Below are positions 18,081-27,474 of a stretch of DNA of 64,000 nucleotides, one piece after another; position 1 is the stretch's first letter; the number at the start of each line of letters is the position of its first letter. The stretch spans positions 467,315 through 531,314 of the forward strand of contig NZ_LT745763.1 of the NCBI RefSeq assembly GCF_900166595.1, written 5' to 3'. This DNA is from Virgibacillus dokdonensis. Its GTDB lineage: Bacteria; Bacillota; Bacilli; Bacillales; Amphibacillaceae. A program made the position numbers and the translations under genes. Below the pieces are notes generated by a model. The model was not told where the DNA came from, ran no database searches, and was given only the letters and a program-made list of their open reading frames with translations.

Positions 18081-19230
18081 TTAGTCAAAATTAAGCACAT
18101 TTTTCATGAGACTCCCGAATTTTTCGGAGTCTCTTTTTCGTATTTCTTCTGTTGTATGAAGGTATACATTTACGGTTGTTTTGTCATCAGAGTGACATAA
18201 TTCGTTCAATCGATACCCCAGCTTCTGCTAATAAAGATGTGTGAGTATGTCTAAGTGTGTGGGGAGAAATTGTTTTATTTTTTAGATTGGCTAACTTAAG
18301 CAACCTCTTCATACGCTGCTCAATTACTTTAGGATATATTGGATAGCCTAAATAAGTTGTTGTATTTACAAACATATACCCTTTATCATAGTATTCATCT
18401 GCAAATTCTTCCTTGACCTTCGCATTAAACTCCATTAATTCTTGCAATACTTTTATAACCATTTCATCTAAATCAATTTTACGCACAGAGTTCTTTGTTT
18501 TGGGTGTCACTAGTTCATATTGTTTGATGTTATTTTTAGGATTATAGTAAGTCTTAGTGATATTAAGAAAGTGAGTGCTGTTCTTTATCTGTAAATCTGA
18601 TTCTTTCAGTGTGCATAATTCACCAATACGTATTCCTGTATAAGCTAACGTTAAGAAAATGGGATAATCTAAGTGCAATCCCTGTTTGTATGCTGTTTTT
18701 AAAAATATAGCTAGTTCTTCTTTCTCCATGTATTTAGGTAAATCCGTTTCGTTCTCTAAATCCTCAACAGTCTTTTTCTTTTTGACCACATATTCATATT
18801 CTGTTGGATCTTTTTTAATTACTTCTAATGCACAGCTTTTTTAAATATCATTTCTCCGGTTCTATGGATGCCATCAATGGTTCGGTACGCAATATTTTTT
18901 TCTAGATTATGCAAAGTTTGTAGATACATATATCAAGTTATATCTACCATTCTGATATTTTGAAAGTACTTGTTTAGGTTGTTAATCTCATGTTTTCTTA
19001 TCCTTATAGTACCAGGTTTTGCGCCTCGTTCTTTTTCATACAAATCCGTTAAACGTAATAGGATTTTCATTTACCCCTATCCCCATATCCAATCCATTAG
19101 CTAATTGTTTTGCTGCTTTTTCAGCTTTGCCTTTAAATCTTCGTCGTGTGATTTCTTTCCTTTTACTTGTTCGTGGAACGTGGACTGTACGCATTCTCAA
19201 CATCTAGAATAAAGCAAGGCCGATATGTTA
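18081..19230 (-). pseudogene. Tyrosine integrase, multiply frameshifted
   Basis: Homology to Tn916/phage-type integrases runs over the whole stretch but in several frames. An N-terminal arm domain (KRKEITRRRFKGKAE) is followed by a core-binding part (LEKNIAYRTIDGIHRTGEM). A frameshift near 18840 leads into LEVIKKDPTEYEYVV. The long catalytic frame 18187-18789 has LAYTGIRIGELC, VTPKTKNSVRKID and SPHTLRHTHTSLLAEAG. After IERIM a small deletion breaks the frame, and the end HSDDKTTVNVYLHTTEEIR with the Tyr is read in another frame to the stop at 18081. It is 58 bases from attachment site 2 and points at it. Inactive. Confidence 0.85.
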
Positions 19231-19581
19231 AAGAATTTGGTACCAAATTACAGAGGGACAGGAAGAGAAAACCTTACATTTTTAAAAAATATGAAAGCAA
19301 GAAACCATCAAATCCAGCAACCAATAAAAAATACCTTTATTTTCCATGTGTTGATGTATTGTTCACTATTGATTGCCATCTCTTTTTTATTATGTTTAGT
19401 TGTATTGTTTTTTAATCATATTTCTATTAAGAATTTGTATGTCGGGCATTTTAAAATGAATAATAATTATTGAAACATGACAAAATTGTAAGTTGATTGT
19501 AATGGGAATCAATATACCATCTTGCGTTTCTCTTTTATTATAAATCTATGTGTGAAATTTATAAGAAAGAGGTAAATAATA
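19231..19581. other. Spacer after the second integrase remnant
   Basis: A plus-strand frame (19225-19473, 82 residues) contains a hydrophobic stretch (MYCSLLIAISFLLCLVVLFF). It has no ribosome binding site at its first ATG and I recognise no family, so I do not call it a gene. Several short AT-rich promoter-like sequences occur near 19490-19530. Confidence 0.35.
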
Positions 19582-20616
19582 ATGAAACCAATAATAAAGA
19601 AGGATCGAATTAATGTCATTGACTTAATTAGGGGGTTTGCCTTAATTGGACTTCCTTTTGTTAATGTGCTTGCATTTTGGAGTTCAAACATAAACTTATC
19701 AGGAACGCAGGAGGATATTTTGGTTCAGCGTTTCTTATATATATTTGTTGAAGGACGTTTTTACACTATATTTTCCTTTCTGTTTGGATTAGGGATTTGG
19801 ATTTTTTTATCGAGGGCTAAAGAAAAGAACGATCGACCATATGCTCTTTTTATTCGACGTATGTTAATCCTTGGTATAGCAGGAGGAATACATCAAGTAA
19901 TAAACCCTGGTGAAGCTTTATTGATTTATGCAATTTTAGGATTGCCTGTTGTTTTCTTTGATAAGTTTCCAAAACATATTAATTTAATTTTAGGTATAGC
20001 AGGTGTTATTACAGGGAGCTTTTTTGGAGCAAAATTGCTTATGACTTTACCTTTAATGATGCTAGGTCTAGCGTTTGGACAATATCGTGTAATTGAGTCT
20101 TATATTAAAAAACGAAAAACGTGGATGATAGTTGCTGTTCTTTCATTTGTTGCAACTATTATTTCAGTCGCTTTTCTTTGGCAAAAAGCTCCTGTTGATG
20201 GGTTAGTAAGTAATATGGATGGCGTTGAATTAACCGAAGCACAAGTATCATCAAATCGTGATTTTTATGACTTTGCGGACTTGTCTTTTACTTTCACACC
20301 ATTTTTCTCTGTTTTTTATGTTAGCTTTCTTGTTTTGCTTGAGCCTTTAGCAAGGAAATTGTTATCACCATTGAACTCCTTTGGACGAATGGCGTTTACA
20401 AATTATATAGGTCAATCTGTTATATTGGTTATTATTGCAATGTTTATTCCAACTGGTACAGTAGTTTCATATATCACCGCAACAATTACGTGTGTACTTG
20501 TAGTGATAGCGCAGATCATTATTTCTGCATTTTGGCTTAGGTATTTTAAGTATGGTCCGTTAGAGTGGCTTTGGCGATGCGGAACTTATGAGAAATGGCT
20601 CTCAATACGAAAATAA
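19582..20616 (+). CDS. DUF418 family membrane protein
   Basis: A 344-residue membrane protein with about eight to nine segments. It has the features of the DUF418/YeiB family: N-terminal RINVIDLIRGFALIGLPFVN, the RFYTIFSFLFGLG motif at about 60-72, FGRMAFTNYIGQS, and the closing FKYGPLEWLWRCGTYEKW-type signature. Members are thought to be transport-related, but function is unknown. AAGAGG lies upstream of the ATG. It is single and lies between two integrase remnants, so it is probably cargo of the second element. Confidence 0.85.
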   Translation: MKPIIKKDRINVIDLIRGFALIGLPFVNVLAFWSSNINLSGTQEDILVQRFLYIFVEGRFYTIFSFLFGLGIWIFLSRAKEKNDRPYALFIRRMLILGIAGGIHQVINPGEALLIYAILGLPVVFFDKFPKHINLILGIAGVITGSFFGAKLLMTLPLMMLGLAFGQYRVIESYIKKRKTWMIVAVLSFVATIISVAFLWQKAPVDGLVSNMDGVELTEAQVSSNRDFYDFADLSFTFTPFFSVFYVSFLVLLEPLARKLLSPLNSFGRMAFTNYIGQSVILVIIAMFIPTGTVVSYITATITCVLVVIAQIIISAFWLRYFKYGPLEWLWRCGTYEKWLSIRK

Positions 20617-21314
20617 AGAAACGTAGAAAGTTAAGGTAAGAGACCATCTAGGTATTTAATCAATATAAAGTTGCGCACCTTTTATTACTTATGAGGGCTA
20701 ATAGTCTTCATTCAAAACAAAAAGCGCTCTGCGGAAACAGGGTGCTTTAATACATATCATATCATCTAAGAAATGTATTGCCGTGGATCCGTTTTTTCCC
20801 TCCTCACCTTTTTAATCGCTTCAATCCACATCGTTTATAATAACTCTTCTGATATGACAAAAGAGGTGGCACTTTGGTGTATTAATCAATAATGTAGGCC
20901 ATCTTTTTTTATTGAATGATAGCTTTATTTCCCATCGAGATTTTATAATATTCAGCTTTAATTTATATTCCGATTGATACACCATTCATTATTCATGGTC
21001 TCTTTTTTAATAATTATTTTTAATGGCGGGGAGATGATAAGTGACGCAGTTTAAAATTTCGAGTATTCAAGAGTATGCTTGCAAATTGGACATTTAGTCT
21101 AATGATGAATTATATAAGGTAAACCAATTTGGATGCAGTTAATAACTTTACAACGAAGGATCTAGATTATTTACCACATGAAAACTATAGGTACTTGATT
21201 AAGTGGCAAGTGCTTTTGTTTTTGATTCTAAAAATATAAGGTGTTGTTCTCTCATATATTTTCCAATAATGGGCATATTATTTTTTGATGTATTATATTA
21301 TTGGAGGTTGTACA
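20617..21314. other. Gene-free stretch between DUF418 and DUF3231 genes
   Basis: A hairpin AAAGCGCTCTG (20721-20731) with CAGGGTGCTTT (20738-20748) may end the DUF418 transcript. No reading frame with a family signature was found. A dyad GTACTTGATTAAGTGGCAAG occurs near 21190. The rest is AT-rich and unexplained, probably decayed element DNA. Confidence 0.4.
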
Positions 21315-22328
21315 ATGGAGAATAATTACAATCATATAAGATTAACATCTGCTGAAATGGGAAAACTTTGGGTAACTTATACAGGGAATACGATGGCCAA
21401 GTGCGTTCTTCGTTATTATCTTCAACATATCGATGATAAAGATATCAAAAAAGTTGTAAAAAATGCCTTAAATTTAAGTGAGAAGCTTGTGAATAAAATT
21501 AAAGATATATTTATTCAAGAAAATTTTCCTATACCTATAGGATTTACGGATCAAGATGTGAATTTAGGTGCTCCTAGGTTGTTTTCGGATGAATTTTATC
21601 TTCATTACTTGAAATACACTAGTAAAGCTGGAATGAGTATTTATTCGATTGCAATCCCTATAATGACAAGAGAAGATATAAGGGATTTTTTTATTAAAAC
21701 GTTTAACTCCGCAGTAAATTTATTAAATGAGGTTAATAAAATATTAATCGCAAAAGGGTATTATGAAAAGTCTCCACAAATTCCAACACCAGACAAAGTT
21801 GATTTTATAAAAAAACAAAAATATTTAAATGGCTTTTTTGGAGATATAAGATCACTTCATGCATTAGAGATTTCACATCTTCACGATAATATTGAAAATA
21901 ATGTGACAAGTAAATGTTTATTAATTGGTTTTAGTCAAGTATCCCAAACGGAGAAAGTTAAAAAGTTCTTTTTAAGAGGAAAGGAACTTACCAATAAACA
22001 TATAGAGGCCAGTACACAACATCTACACAAAGATAACTTGCCATCTCTTCCGTTATTGGACGATCTGGTAAGTACTTCTACTTATACTCCTTTTTCGGAT
22101 AAATTAATGTTGTGGCATAAAATAGATATGTTTTCCATGAAAATAAGATCGTATGCAAATGCTATTTCGCTTAATGGGAGGCGTGATCTTGGGGCGATGT
22201 ATGTTCGGTTTCTAAAGGATATTGGACTGTATGTAGAGGACGGTACAAATATTATGATTAAATATGGGTGGATGGAGCAACCACCAGAAGCAGTTGATCG
22301 TAAAGAACTTGCGATGAATAAGGAATAG
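21315..22328 (+). CDS. DUF3231 family protein
   Basis: A soluble helical protein of 337 residues made of two similar halves, as in DUF3231 proteins of spore-formers. It has HIRLTSAEMGKLWVTYTGNT at the start, NFPIPIGFTDQDVNLGAPRLFSDEF-type residues at about 62-90, and a second half opening ISHLHDNIENN. The family is common in Bacillus, often described as ferritin-like or coat-associated; function is unproven. ATG 21315 has GGAGG seven bases upstream; an earlier ATG at 21285 would overlap that site. Probably cargo of the second element, next to attachment site 3. Confidence 0.85.
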   Translation: MENNYNHIRLTSAEMGKLWVTYTGNTMAKCVLRYYLQHIDDKDIKKVVKNALNLSEKLVNKIKDIFIQENFPIPIGFTDQDVNLGAPRLFSDEFYLHYLKYTSKAGMSIYSIAIPIMTREDIRDFFIKTFNSAVNLLNEVNKILIAKGYYEKSPQIPTPDKVDFIKKQKYLNGFFGDIRSLHALEISHLHDNIENNVTSKCLLIGFSQVSQTEKVKKFFLRGKELTNKHIEASTQHLHKDNLPSLPLLDDLVSTSTYTPFSDKLMLWHKIDMFSMKIRSYANAISLNGRRDLGAMYVRFLKDIGLYVEDGTNIMIKYGWMEQPPEAVDRKELAMNKE

Positions 22329-22371
22329 GGTGTAGGAGCAGCAAGAAAAACGCCGAAACTATTAGACATAA
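22329..22371 (+). pseudogene. Scar of an LXG toxin gene
   Basis: Would encode GVGAARKTPKLLDI, matching GAGAARRAPKLLDS of the intact LXG toxin (DNA 16228-16267) at most positions. No start, no further homology. It directly follows the DUF3231 stop. It shows that the second element also once carried an LXG gene. Confidence 0.6.
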
Positions 22372-22438
22372 TCGGTTATTTTTACATATTGTTGCTTTTA
22401 ATTAACTCTATTGAATGGTGATGAAACTAAGATTAATC

Positions 22439-22466
22439 AAGGGAGGCATAATGTATCACTGCCCTA
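22439..22466 (+). other. Attachment site 3: decayed copy of groEL 3' end
   Basis: GGGAGGCATAATGTATCAC aligns with the tail of groEL and with site 2, with several substitutions. The flanks support it. GAATGGTGATGAAACT lies just upstream as at site 2, and GATTTTTTTGA follows at 22500-22510 as it does at 18064-18074. Confidence 0.65.
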
Positions 22467-22526
22467 ACCCTTTGTGGACAAGGCATGAACTGTAATATTG
22501 ATTTTTTTGAGCACAATTTGATCCTT

Positions 22527-22606
22527 TTAGTCAATAGCAAGTCCATTTTTAAGATAACCTGTTTTTCGTATTTCTTCTTTTGTATGAAGATACATATTTT
22601 ATCGAA
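22527..22606 (-). pseudogene. C-terminal scar of a third integrase
   Basis: The minus strand encodes NMYLHTKEEIRKTGYLKNG and a stop at 22527-22529, matching the end of the second integrase (VNVYLHTTEEIRKRDSEKF). DNA identity is high over about 28 bases (22562-22590 against 18134-18162). Nothing further upstream is recognisable. Its place beside site 3 repeats the site-integrase arrangement seen twice before. Confidence 0.65.
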
Positions 22607-22624
22607 TATAAGGTGCTATAAGTT

Positions 22625-22810
22625 TCATACTTCAAGAAATTCACAATCGGAGGTGAAGGTAAAACCTCCTGCTGAATGGAGGGTCACGCTATTATAAGTA
22701 AAATTTTTTACTTTTGGAATAGAGATCCATGGTCTACTTATACTAAGTATTTTACTGGCTTTTGCTTCCATTGCAGATAGAAAGCCGTTTCTTCCTAAAC
22801 AATCTTCCAT
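22625..22810 (-). pseudogene. Possible ComK-like fragment
   Basis: A 61-residue frame (MEDCLGRNGFLSAMEAKASK, then PWISIPKV and SDCEFLEV). The spacing of a Cys near the start, a basic/small-residue helix, an I.I..V segment and a late C.(F/W) recalls ComK-type competence regulators, but matches are loose and the characteristic FPT segment is absent. If real it is a truncated or decayed copy. Low certainty. Confidence 0.2.
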
Positions 22811-23403
22811 AAACTGCTTTATCGTTGCTGTATCAGGCTATAGAGGGTGATTAGCTAGTGAACTGCGCATATCGAGACGTCTTGTAGATGAAAGTAACAT
22901 AATAAGCCCAAAAATTAAAGCAGCATATGAAGTTGAAAAATATATACAGGATGTACAAAGGACGCAAATAAATCGTTCTTATATTTTGAAGGAACCTAAA
23001 CATAAAATTGTTAAATTATTCGTTGGTGTATCTACCTTTATGGAAGATTGATATAGTTTTCAACTATGTCTCTAAACCATTGATTTTAAACGCAAATACA
23101 GGAGAGTCTGAAAAGTATTTAAGCAGCCAGTGGGAAACGAATAAATGGTTAAAAATAAAGTAAAAGAAAAATTAAATGGAGCTTTTCTATAAGGGGTGTA
23201 TTTTTTAACTAAATTTTAGTTAGCTTGCACTAAAAGAAAGGATAAAAATAGTTACGATCAACTACAACTATGTATGGATATTTTTGGTGATAATCGTGTC
23301 TTTCTAAGAAAAAGAGAGCTTTTTTTCGCTATAATAAGTGTGGAATTTTACGATTTATAGTAGAAGCTTGTCTAAAATAATAACATTTCACAAAAAGTCA
23401 ATC
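22811..23403. other. Decayed DNA beyond the third integrase scar
   Basis: No intact gene. A plus-strand open stretch about 22852-23050 would encode SELRISRRLVDESNIISPKI and onward to a stop after STFMED, but it has no start codon or ribosome binding site. It may be the remains of a gene I cannot identify. No fourth copy of the groEL tail was found, so the right limit of the inserted region is unknown. Confidence 0.35.
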
Positions 23404-23432
23404 TTGACATCATCCTGAATTTTCGGTTTACT
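23404..23432 (+). promoter_or_regulatory. Candidate promoter of the AGCS symporter gene
   Basis: TTGACA (23404-23409), 17-base spacer, TTTACT (23427-23432). The -35 is perfect, the -10 poor. It lies 80 bases before the start codon. Confidence 0.4.
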
Positions 23433-23511
23433 TAGAATAATAGGTAAAAAGTACATGTCTTTGGATGCGTTTGCTTGTTTCATAGTACAAATAAAAAGAA
23501 GGAGGATGCTT

Positions 23512-24867
23512 ATGGTGCAAATTGAAGAATTTTTAAGTCAGATGAGCAGTATTGTATGGGGAATACCATTACTTGTACTACTAGTAGGTACTGGAATTTA
23601 TTTAACAATTAGACTTGGTGCTTTGCAGGTGCGTTCGTTACCTTATGCGCTAAAGCTTGCTTTTTCCAGAAATCAGGATAAAGATTCAGAGGGTGATATT
23701 TCCCACTTTCAGGCGTTAATGACTGCTTCGGCTGCAACAGTTGGTACTGGTAATATTGTTGGAGTAGCCACGGCGGTTGTGATGGGTGGTCCTGGTGCTA
23801 TTTTTTGGATGTGGTTAGCTGGATTTTTTGGCATGGCGACGAAGTATGGTGAGGCAATTTTAGCTGTAAAGTATCGTGTGAAAGATGCGAATGGAAATAT
23901 GGCTGGTGGTCCAATGTATTATTTGGAACACGGATTAAAACAGAAATGGCTCGGTGTTCTATTTGCAGTATTTGGTTCTCTTGCAGCTTTTGGGATTGGT
24001 AATGGAACACAGTCTAAAGCTATTGCAGATTTAATGCATGATACATTTTCTGTTCCGTTTTGGGTCACTGGTATTGTGCTAGTTATCTTTGCTGGTATGG
24101 TTATTTTAGGTGGTATTAAATGGATTGGACGAGTAACTGCATTTTTTGTGCCTATTATGGCATTGTTTTATATTCTTGCTGGAATTATAGTTATGATAAT
24201 GAATATTAATCTTGTACCAGAAGCACTTGGAACGATTTTTACATTTGCGTTTACAGGCGAGGCTGCAACGGGGGGAGCTATTGGTGCAGCGATACGATTT
24301 GGAATTGCCCGCGGTTTGTTTTCCAATGAAGCAGGTTTAGGGTCTGCTCCTATAGCTGCTGCAGCAGCTAAAACGGACTTACCTGGCAGACAAGCGCTCG
24401 TTTCGATGACGCAAGTTCTTATTGATACATTTATCGTTTGTTCAATTACTGGAATTACTATTGTTATGTCTGGTAATTGGCGAGATGGTTCCATCGAAGC
24501 AGGTGTGTTGACGTCTACAGCTTTTGAGACTTTACTTGGTGGAGCAGGTCCATATATTATTACAATTGGGTTACTGTTTTTTGCCACTTCGACAATTTTG
24601 GGATGGGGATATTATGGAGAAAAATGCTTCCAATACTTATTCAAAAATCCTATGGCAGTAAGAGCTTATCGTACGGTTTTCGTTCTTTTCATTTTTGTTG
24701 GCGCCACCGCTACCCTTGATGTAGTATGGATGCTCGCCGATGTACTGAATGGCTTAATGGCTGCGCCCAACTTAATTGGTTTACTCGGATTATCAGGGGT
24801 AATTATTTATGAAACCAAACGTTTCCAGAAAAAAGCCAAAGAGGAAAAGCAGAAAGTAGCTTCGTAG
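23512..24867 (+). CDS. Alanine/glycine:cation symporter (AGCS family)
   Basis: Imports alanine or glycine with sodium ions (AlsT/DagA type). The 451-residue membrane protein has about ten to eleven segments. AGCS motifs present: GTGIYLTIRLGALQVR, SAATVGTGNIVGVATA (the family signature), GGPGAIFWMWLAGFFGMATKYGEAILAVKYR-type residues, GGPMYYLE, and GLFSNEAGLGSAPIAAAAA. ATG 23512 has AGGAGG upstream; an upstream GTG/ATG at 23455 would ignore this site. Transcribed alone, with a strong terminator. Confidence 0.93.
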   Translation: MVQIEEFLSQMSSIVWGIPLLVLLVGTGIYLTIRLGALQVRSLPYALKLAFSRNQDKDSEGDISHFQALMTASAATVGTGNIVGVATAVVMGGPGAIFWMWLAGFFGMATKYGEAILAVKYRVKDANGNMAGGPMYYLEHGLKQKWLGVLFAVFGSLAAFGIGNGTQSKAIADLMHDTFSVPFWVTGIVLVIFAGMVILGGIKWIGRVTAFFVPIMALFYILAGIIVMIMNINLVPEALGTIFTFAFTGEAATGGAIGAAIRFGIARGLFSNEAGLGSAPIAAAAAKTDLPGRQALVSMTQVLIDTFIVCSITGITIVMSGNWRDGSIEAGVLTSTAFETLLGGAGPYIITIGLLFFATSTILGWGYYGEKCFQYLFKNPMAVRAYRTVFVLFIFVGATATLDVVWMLADVLNGLMAAPNLIGLLGLSGVIIYETKRFQKKAKEEKQKVAS

Positions 24868-24904
24868 GGGCTTATCTACCAAAAAGTTATTGCATACAAG
24901 TTAC

Positions 24905-24955
24905 ATTGCACTTTGTTGTTAGATAGAGGTCTAACAACAAAGTGCAATTTTTTTA
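24905..24955 (+). terminator. Strong terminator after the AGCS gene
   Basis: A perfect 19-base-pair stem: arms 24905-24923 and 24930-24948 with a six-base loop, followed by a run of T. Confidence 0.92.
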
Positions 24956-25048
24956 CACTATAGGAAAGTATAAAAGTTTTAAGGGTTATAGTATAAGAAA
25001 AACTATGCCATTCGCCATAAGACTTGGCGACAAGCCAAGTTTTTCTAA
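24955..25048 (+). repeat. Dispersed hairpin repeat, full copy (reference copy)
   Basis: Begins CACTATAGGAAAGTATAAAA, then GGGTTATAGTATAAGAAAAA, CTATGCCATTCGCCATAAGA and CAAGCCAAGTTTTTCTAA. The part from AAGAAAAAC to GTTTTTCT folds into an imperfect hairpin. It is nearly identical to 45003-45095. It starts inside the T tail of the preceding terminator. Confidence 0.85.
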
Positions 25049-25109
25049 TGTGCTTAATCCATTTTTTGGAGTTTAAAGCAAAAGGGAGAAAATTACCTTC
25101 TAAGCGGAA

Positions 25110-25485
25110 TGAATTCATGCTCGTCAGAAAATTGCTTGTCCTAGTGCGGAACTCGCTCCAGTTCGTCAAAAACTCGCTCGCCCTCGCGCGAAATTCGCTC
25201 ATGTTCGTCAATAAATCGCTCGCCGTCGCGCAAACTCGCTCATGCTCGTCAGTAATACGCTCGCCGTCGCGCAAAACTCGCTCATGCTCGTCAGTAATAC
25301 GCTCGCCGTCGCGCAAAACTCGCTCATGCTCGTCAGTAAATCGCTCGCCCTCGCGCAAACTCGCTCATGCTCGTCAGTAATACGCTCGCCGTCGCGCAAA
25401 ACTCGCTCATGCTTGTCAGTAAATCGCTCGCCGTCGCGCAAAACTCGCTCATGCTCATCAGCAACTCGCTCGCCCCCACTCCGAC
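25110..25485. repeat. Tandem array of about 17 GC-rich 21-base units
   Basis: Units of 20-21 bases, consensus roughly AACTCGCTCATGCTCGTCAGT alternating with AATACGCTCGCCGTCGCGCAA, so a 42-base dimer is the higher-order unit in the middle of the array. All share a CGCTC....TCG core. Outer units (25110-25200) are more diverged than inner ones. GC content is much higher than the flanks. Because 21 is a multiple of three, open frames exist on both strands (for example repeating GERITDEHERV on the minus strand), but none has a start context, so I treat them as by-products. Confidence 0.85.
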
Positions 25486-25496
25486 CACTATTATTC

Positions 25497-25519
25497 CACT
25501 ATAGGAATGTATAATTTTG
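25497..25519 (+). repeat. Dispersed hairpin repeat, 5' end only
   Basis: CACTATAGGAATGTATAATTTTG matches the first 20 or so bases of the family. The hairpin part is missing; a different short repeat follows. Confidence 0.5.
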
Positions 25520-25524
25520 TAAAA

Positions 25525-25635
25525 TCGCTGAAGTTCAGCATAGTTTCTCTTGAGTTTTATGGGAATTCGCTGAAGTTCACAAGATAGTTATTCGAGGTTC
25601 ACCATGAAGTCGCTGAAGTTCACAATTATCCACGA
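25525..25635 (+). repeat. Three copies of a TCGCTGAAGTTCA motif
   Basis: The 13-base motif TCGCTGAAGTTCA occurs near 25526, 25566 and 25610, each followed by G or C and an AT-rich spacer of about 30 bases. A related partial GAGGTTCACC lies between the last two. Function unknown. Confidence 0.6.
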
Positions 25636-25877
25636 GTGGCTACACCTTAAATCAATAAAAAAGCAGTAGCGCGTATTATAATTCTACTATTTATTGGTTT
25701 GGCTTGAAGTTTATGGCTAGGAATGGAGAGCTTAAAAGTATTCGCTTTGATTAAAGTAGCTAAAAAGGCAGCTCTCCTAAATAGAAGGCAAAGAAAGGAT
25801 CGCGAAGTATAGAACGATGCAGGTAAGAAAAACTAATGTATAGTGCATGCATGATTTTCGTTAGGAGGTCTTAGCTT
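25636..25877. other. Spacer before the BCCT gene
   Basis: No coding signal. The AT-rich stretch 25660-25870 must carry the BCCT promoter, but no clear -35/-10 pair could be fixed. Confidence 0.3.
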
Positions 25878-27359
25878 ATGAAAAAAGTAACGATTGTCTT
25901 TTGGGTTACATTAGCCATTACTGCTGCGTTGTCTGTATTGGGAGCAGTCCTGCCAGATAAGTTTGAAAAAATTTCAAGCTTGGTTATGCGCTTTATATCG
26001 AATCATTTTGGCTGGTATTATTTATTAATTGTAACACTGTTTGTGGTGTTTTGCGTTTACCTTGTATTTAGCAAGTATGGAAAAATAACGCTTGGTAAAG
26101 TTGGTGAAAAACCGGAATTCGGTTATCTATCTTGGTTCGCCATGCTTTTTAGTGCGGGAATGGGGATTGGGCTTGTGTTTTATGGTGTTGCCTCACCTGT
26201 TTCTCATTATATGAAAACTCCTCCGATGGCAGAGCCTGGTACTAGAGAGGCTTTTGAAGATGCGCTACGTGTGACTTTTTTTCACTATGGTATTCATGCA
26301 TGGGCGATTTATGCATTAATTGGATTAGTGCTCGCTTACTTTATGTTTCGTCATGAAAAGCCAGGTTTAGTAAGTTCGTCACTGGAATCGTTGTTTGGTG
26401 ATAAAATGACAGGGCCTTTAGGGAAAGCGGTTGACGTAATTGCTGTTTTTGCGACTGTTGTGGGAGTAGCAACGACACTTGGGTTTGGTGCTACGCAAAT
26501 TAACGGTGGTATTGCTTATTTGTTTGATATACCGATTGTGTTTTCGGTACAATTTATTATTATTTTGATTGTGACTGTTTTATTTATGATATCTACATAT
26601 ACAGGCTTAAGTAAAGGGATTCGTTACTTAAGTAATGCGAATATGGGATTGGGAGCAGCGTTGTTTTTGGCAACTTTAATTCTTGGACCGACTTTATATA
26701 TCTTTAATTCTTTTACAGACACGATAGGCTTATATATGCAGCAATTGCCTTCTGAAAGCTTTCGTCTATCTCCGCATAATGAAGAAGAGCGAGCATGGGT
26801 TATGAACTGGACGGTATTTTTTTGGGCATGGTGGATTGCATGGGCACCATTTGTTGGAATCTTTATTGCTAGAGTATCTAGAGGGCGAACCATTAGAGAG
26901 TTTGTGTCAGGTGTGTTAATTGTACCGTCAGTAGTCGGCTTTCTTTGGTTTTCAGCATTTGGTGTCTCAGGGATGGATGCACAGAATAAGGGTGCTAATA
27001 TAGCAGCACTTCCGGATGAACAAGCTTTATTTGGGTTGTTTGACCAAATGCCATTAAGTATTATTTTGTCATTACTTGGCATTTTGCTTATTAGTACCTT
27101 TTTTATTACGTCTGCTGATTCCGCAACCTTTGTTTTAGCGATGCAGACAACGAATGGATCGATGACACCACCGACAGCGGTAAAGTTTGCTTGGGGAATT
27201 GCACAATCCTCTATAGCTGCTGTATTGTTATATACGGGTGGTTTACAAGCATTGCAGAATGCACTTATTTCCGCCGCCTTGCCATTTTCGTTTATTATGC
27301 TATTGATGATTGTTTCTTTTTATAAAGCACTGAAAAAAGACAAAGGCAGAAATCAGTAG
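25878..27359 (+). CDS. BCCT-family osmolyte transporter (OpuD/BetL-like)
   Basis: A sodium- or proton-coupled importer for glycine betaine or similar trimethylammonium compounds. The 493-residue protein has twelve expected segments. BCCT hallmarks: WFAMLFSAGMGIGLVFYGVASP, HYGIHAWAIYALIGL, and the tryptophan-rich segment NWTVFFWAWWIAWAPFVGIFIARVSRGRTIREF (in parts), then TSADSATFVLAM. AGGAGG lies upstream of the ATG. Supports an osmotic-stress lifestyle. Convergent with the next, minus-strand gene. Confidence 0.93.
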   Translation: MKKVTIVFWVTLAITAALSVLGAVLPDKFEKISSLVMRFISNHFGWYYLLIVTLFVVFCVYLVFSKYGKITLGKVGEKPEFGYLSWFAMLFSAGMGIGLVFYGVASPVSHYMKTPPMAEPGTREAFEDALRVTFFHYGIHAWAIYALIGLVLAYFMFRHEKPGLVSSSLESLFGDKMTGPLGKAVDVIAVFATVVGVATTLGFGATQINGGIAYLFDIPIVFSVQFIIILIVTVLFMISTYTGLSKGIRYLSNANMGLGAALFLATLILGPTLYIFNSFTDTIGLYMQQLPSESFRLSPHNEEERAWVMNWTVFFWAWWIAWAPFVGIFIARVSRGRTIREFVSGVLIVPSVVGFLWFSAFGVSGMDAQNKGANIAALPDEQALFGLFDQMPLSIILSLLGILLISTFFITSADSATFVLAMQTTNGSMTPPTAVKFAWGIAQSSIAAVLLYTGGLQALQNALISAALPFSFIMLLMIVSFYKALKKDKGRNQ

Positions 27360-27430
27360 AAAAATTTTATTCTAAAAACCTTCACTATCACCATGGTAAT
27401 CCCAACGTTTCATTTATTAAATATAGTAGA

Positions 27431-27466
27431 ATAAGCCTGCTTGTAGTCATAAAACAAGCAGGCTAT
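27431..27466. terminator. Bidirectional stem-loop between convergent genes
   Basis: AGCCTGCTTG (27434-27443) pairs with CAAGCAGGCT (27455-27464), extended by AT pairs on both sides. It lies 75 bases after the BCCT stop and nine bases before the end of the minus-strand gene. Confidence 0.7.
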
Positions 27467-27474
27467 TCCTCACT

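Noticed and set aside
19167..19473. Gene for an 82-residue hydrophobic protein
   Set aside because: No binding site and no known family; overlapping frames in decayed integrase DNA.
25110..25485. CRISPR array
   Set aside because: The 21-base units follow each other without unique spacers, and no cas gene is near.
24876..25514. Repeat-protein genes on either strand across the GC-rich array
   Set aside because: Open frames arise because the unit is a multiple of three. No ribosome binding sites, and frames start and stop at random in the flanks.
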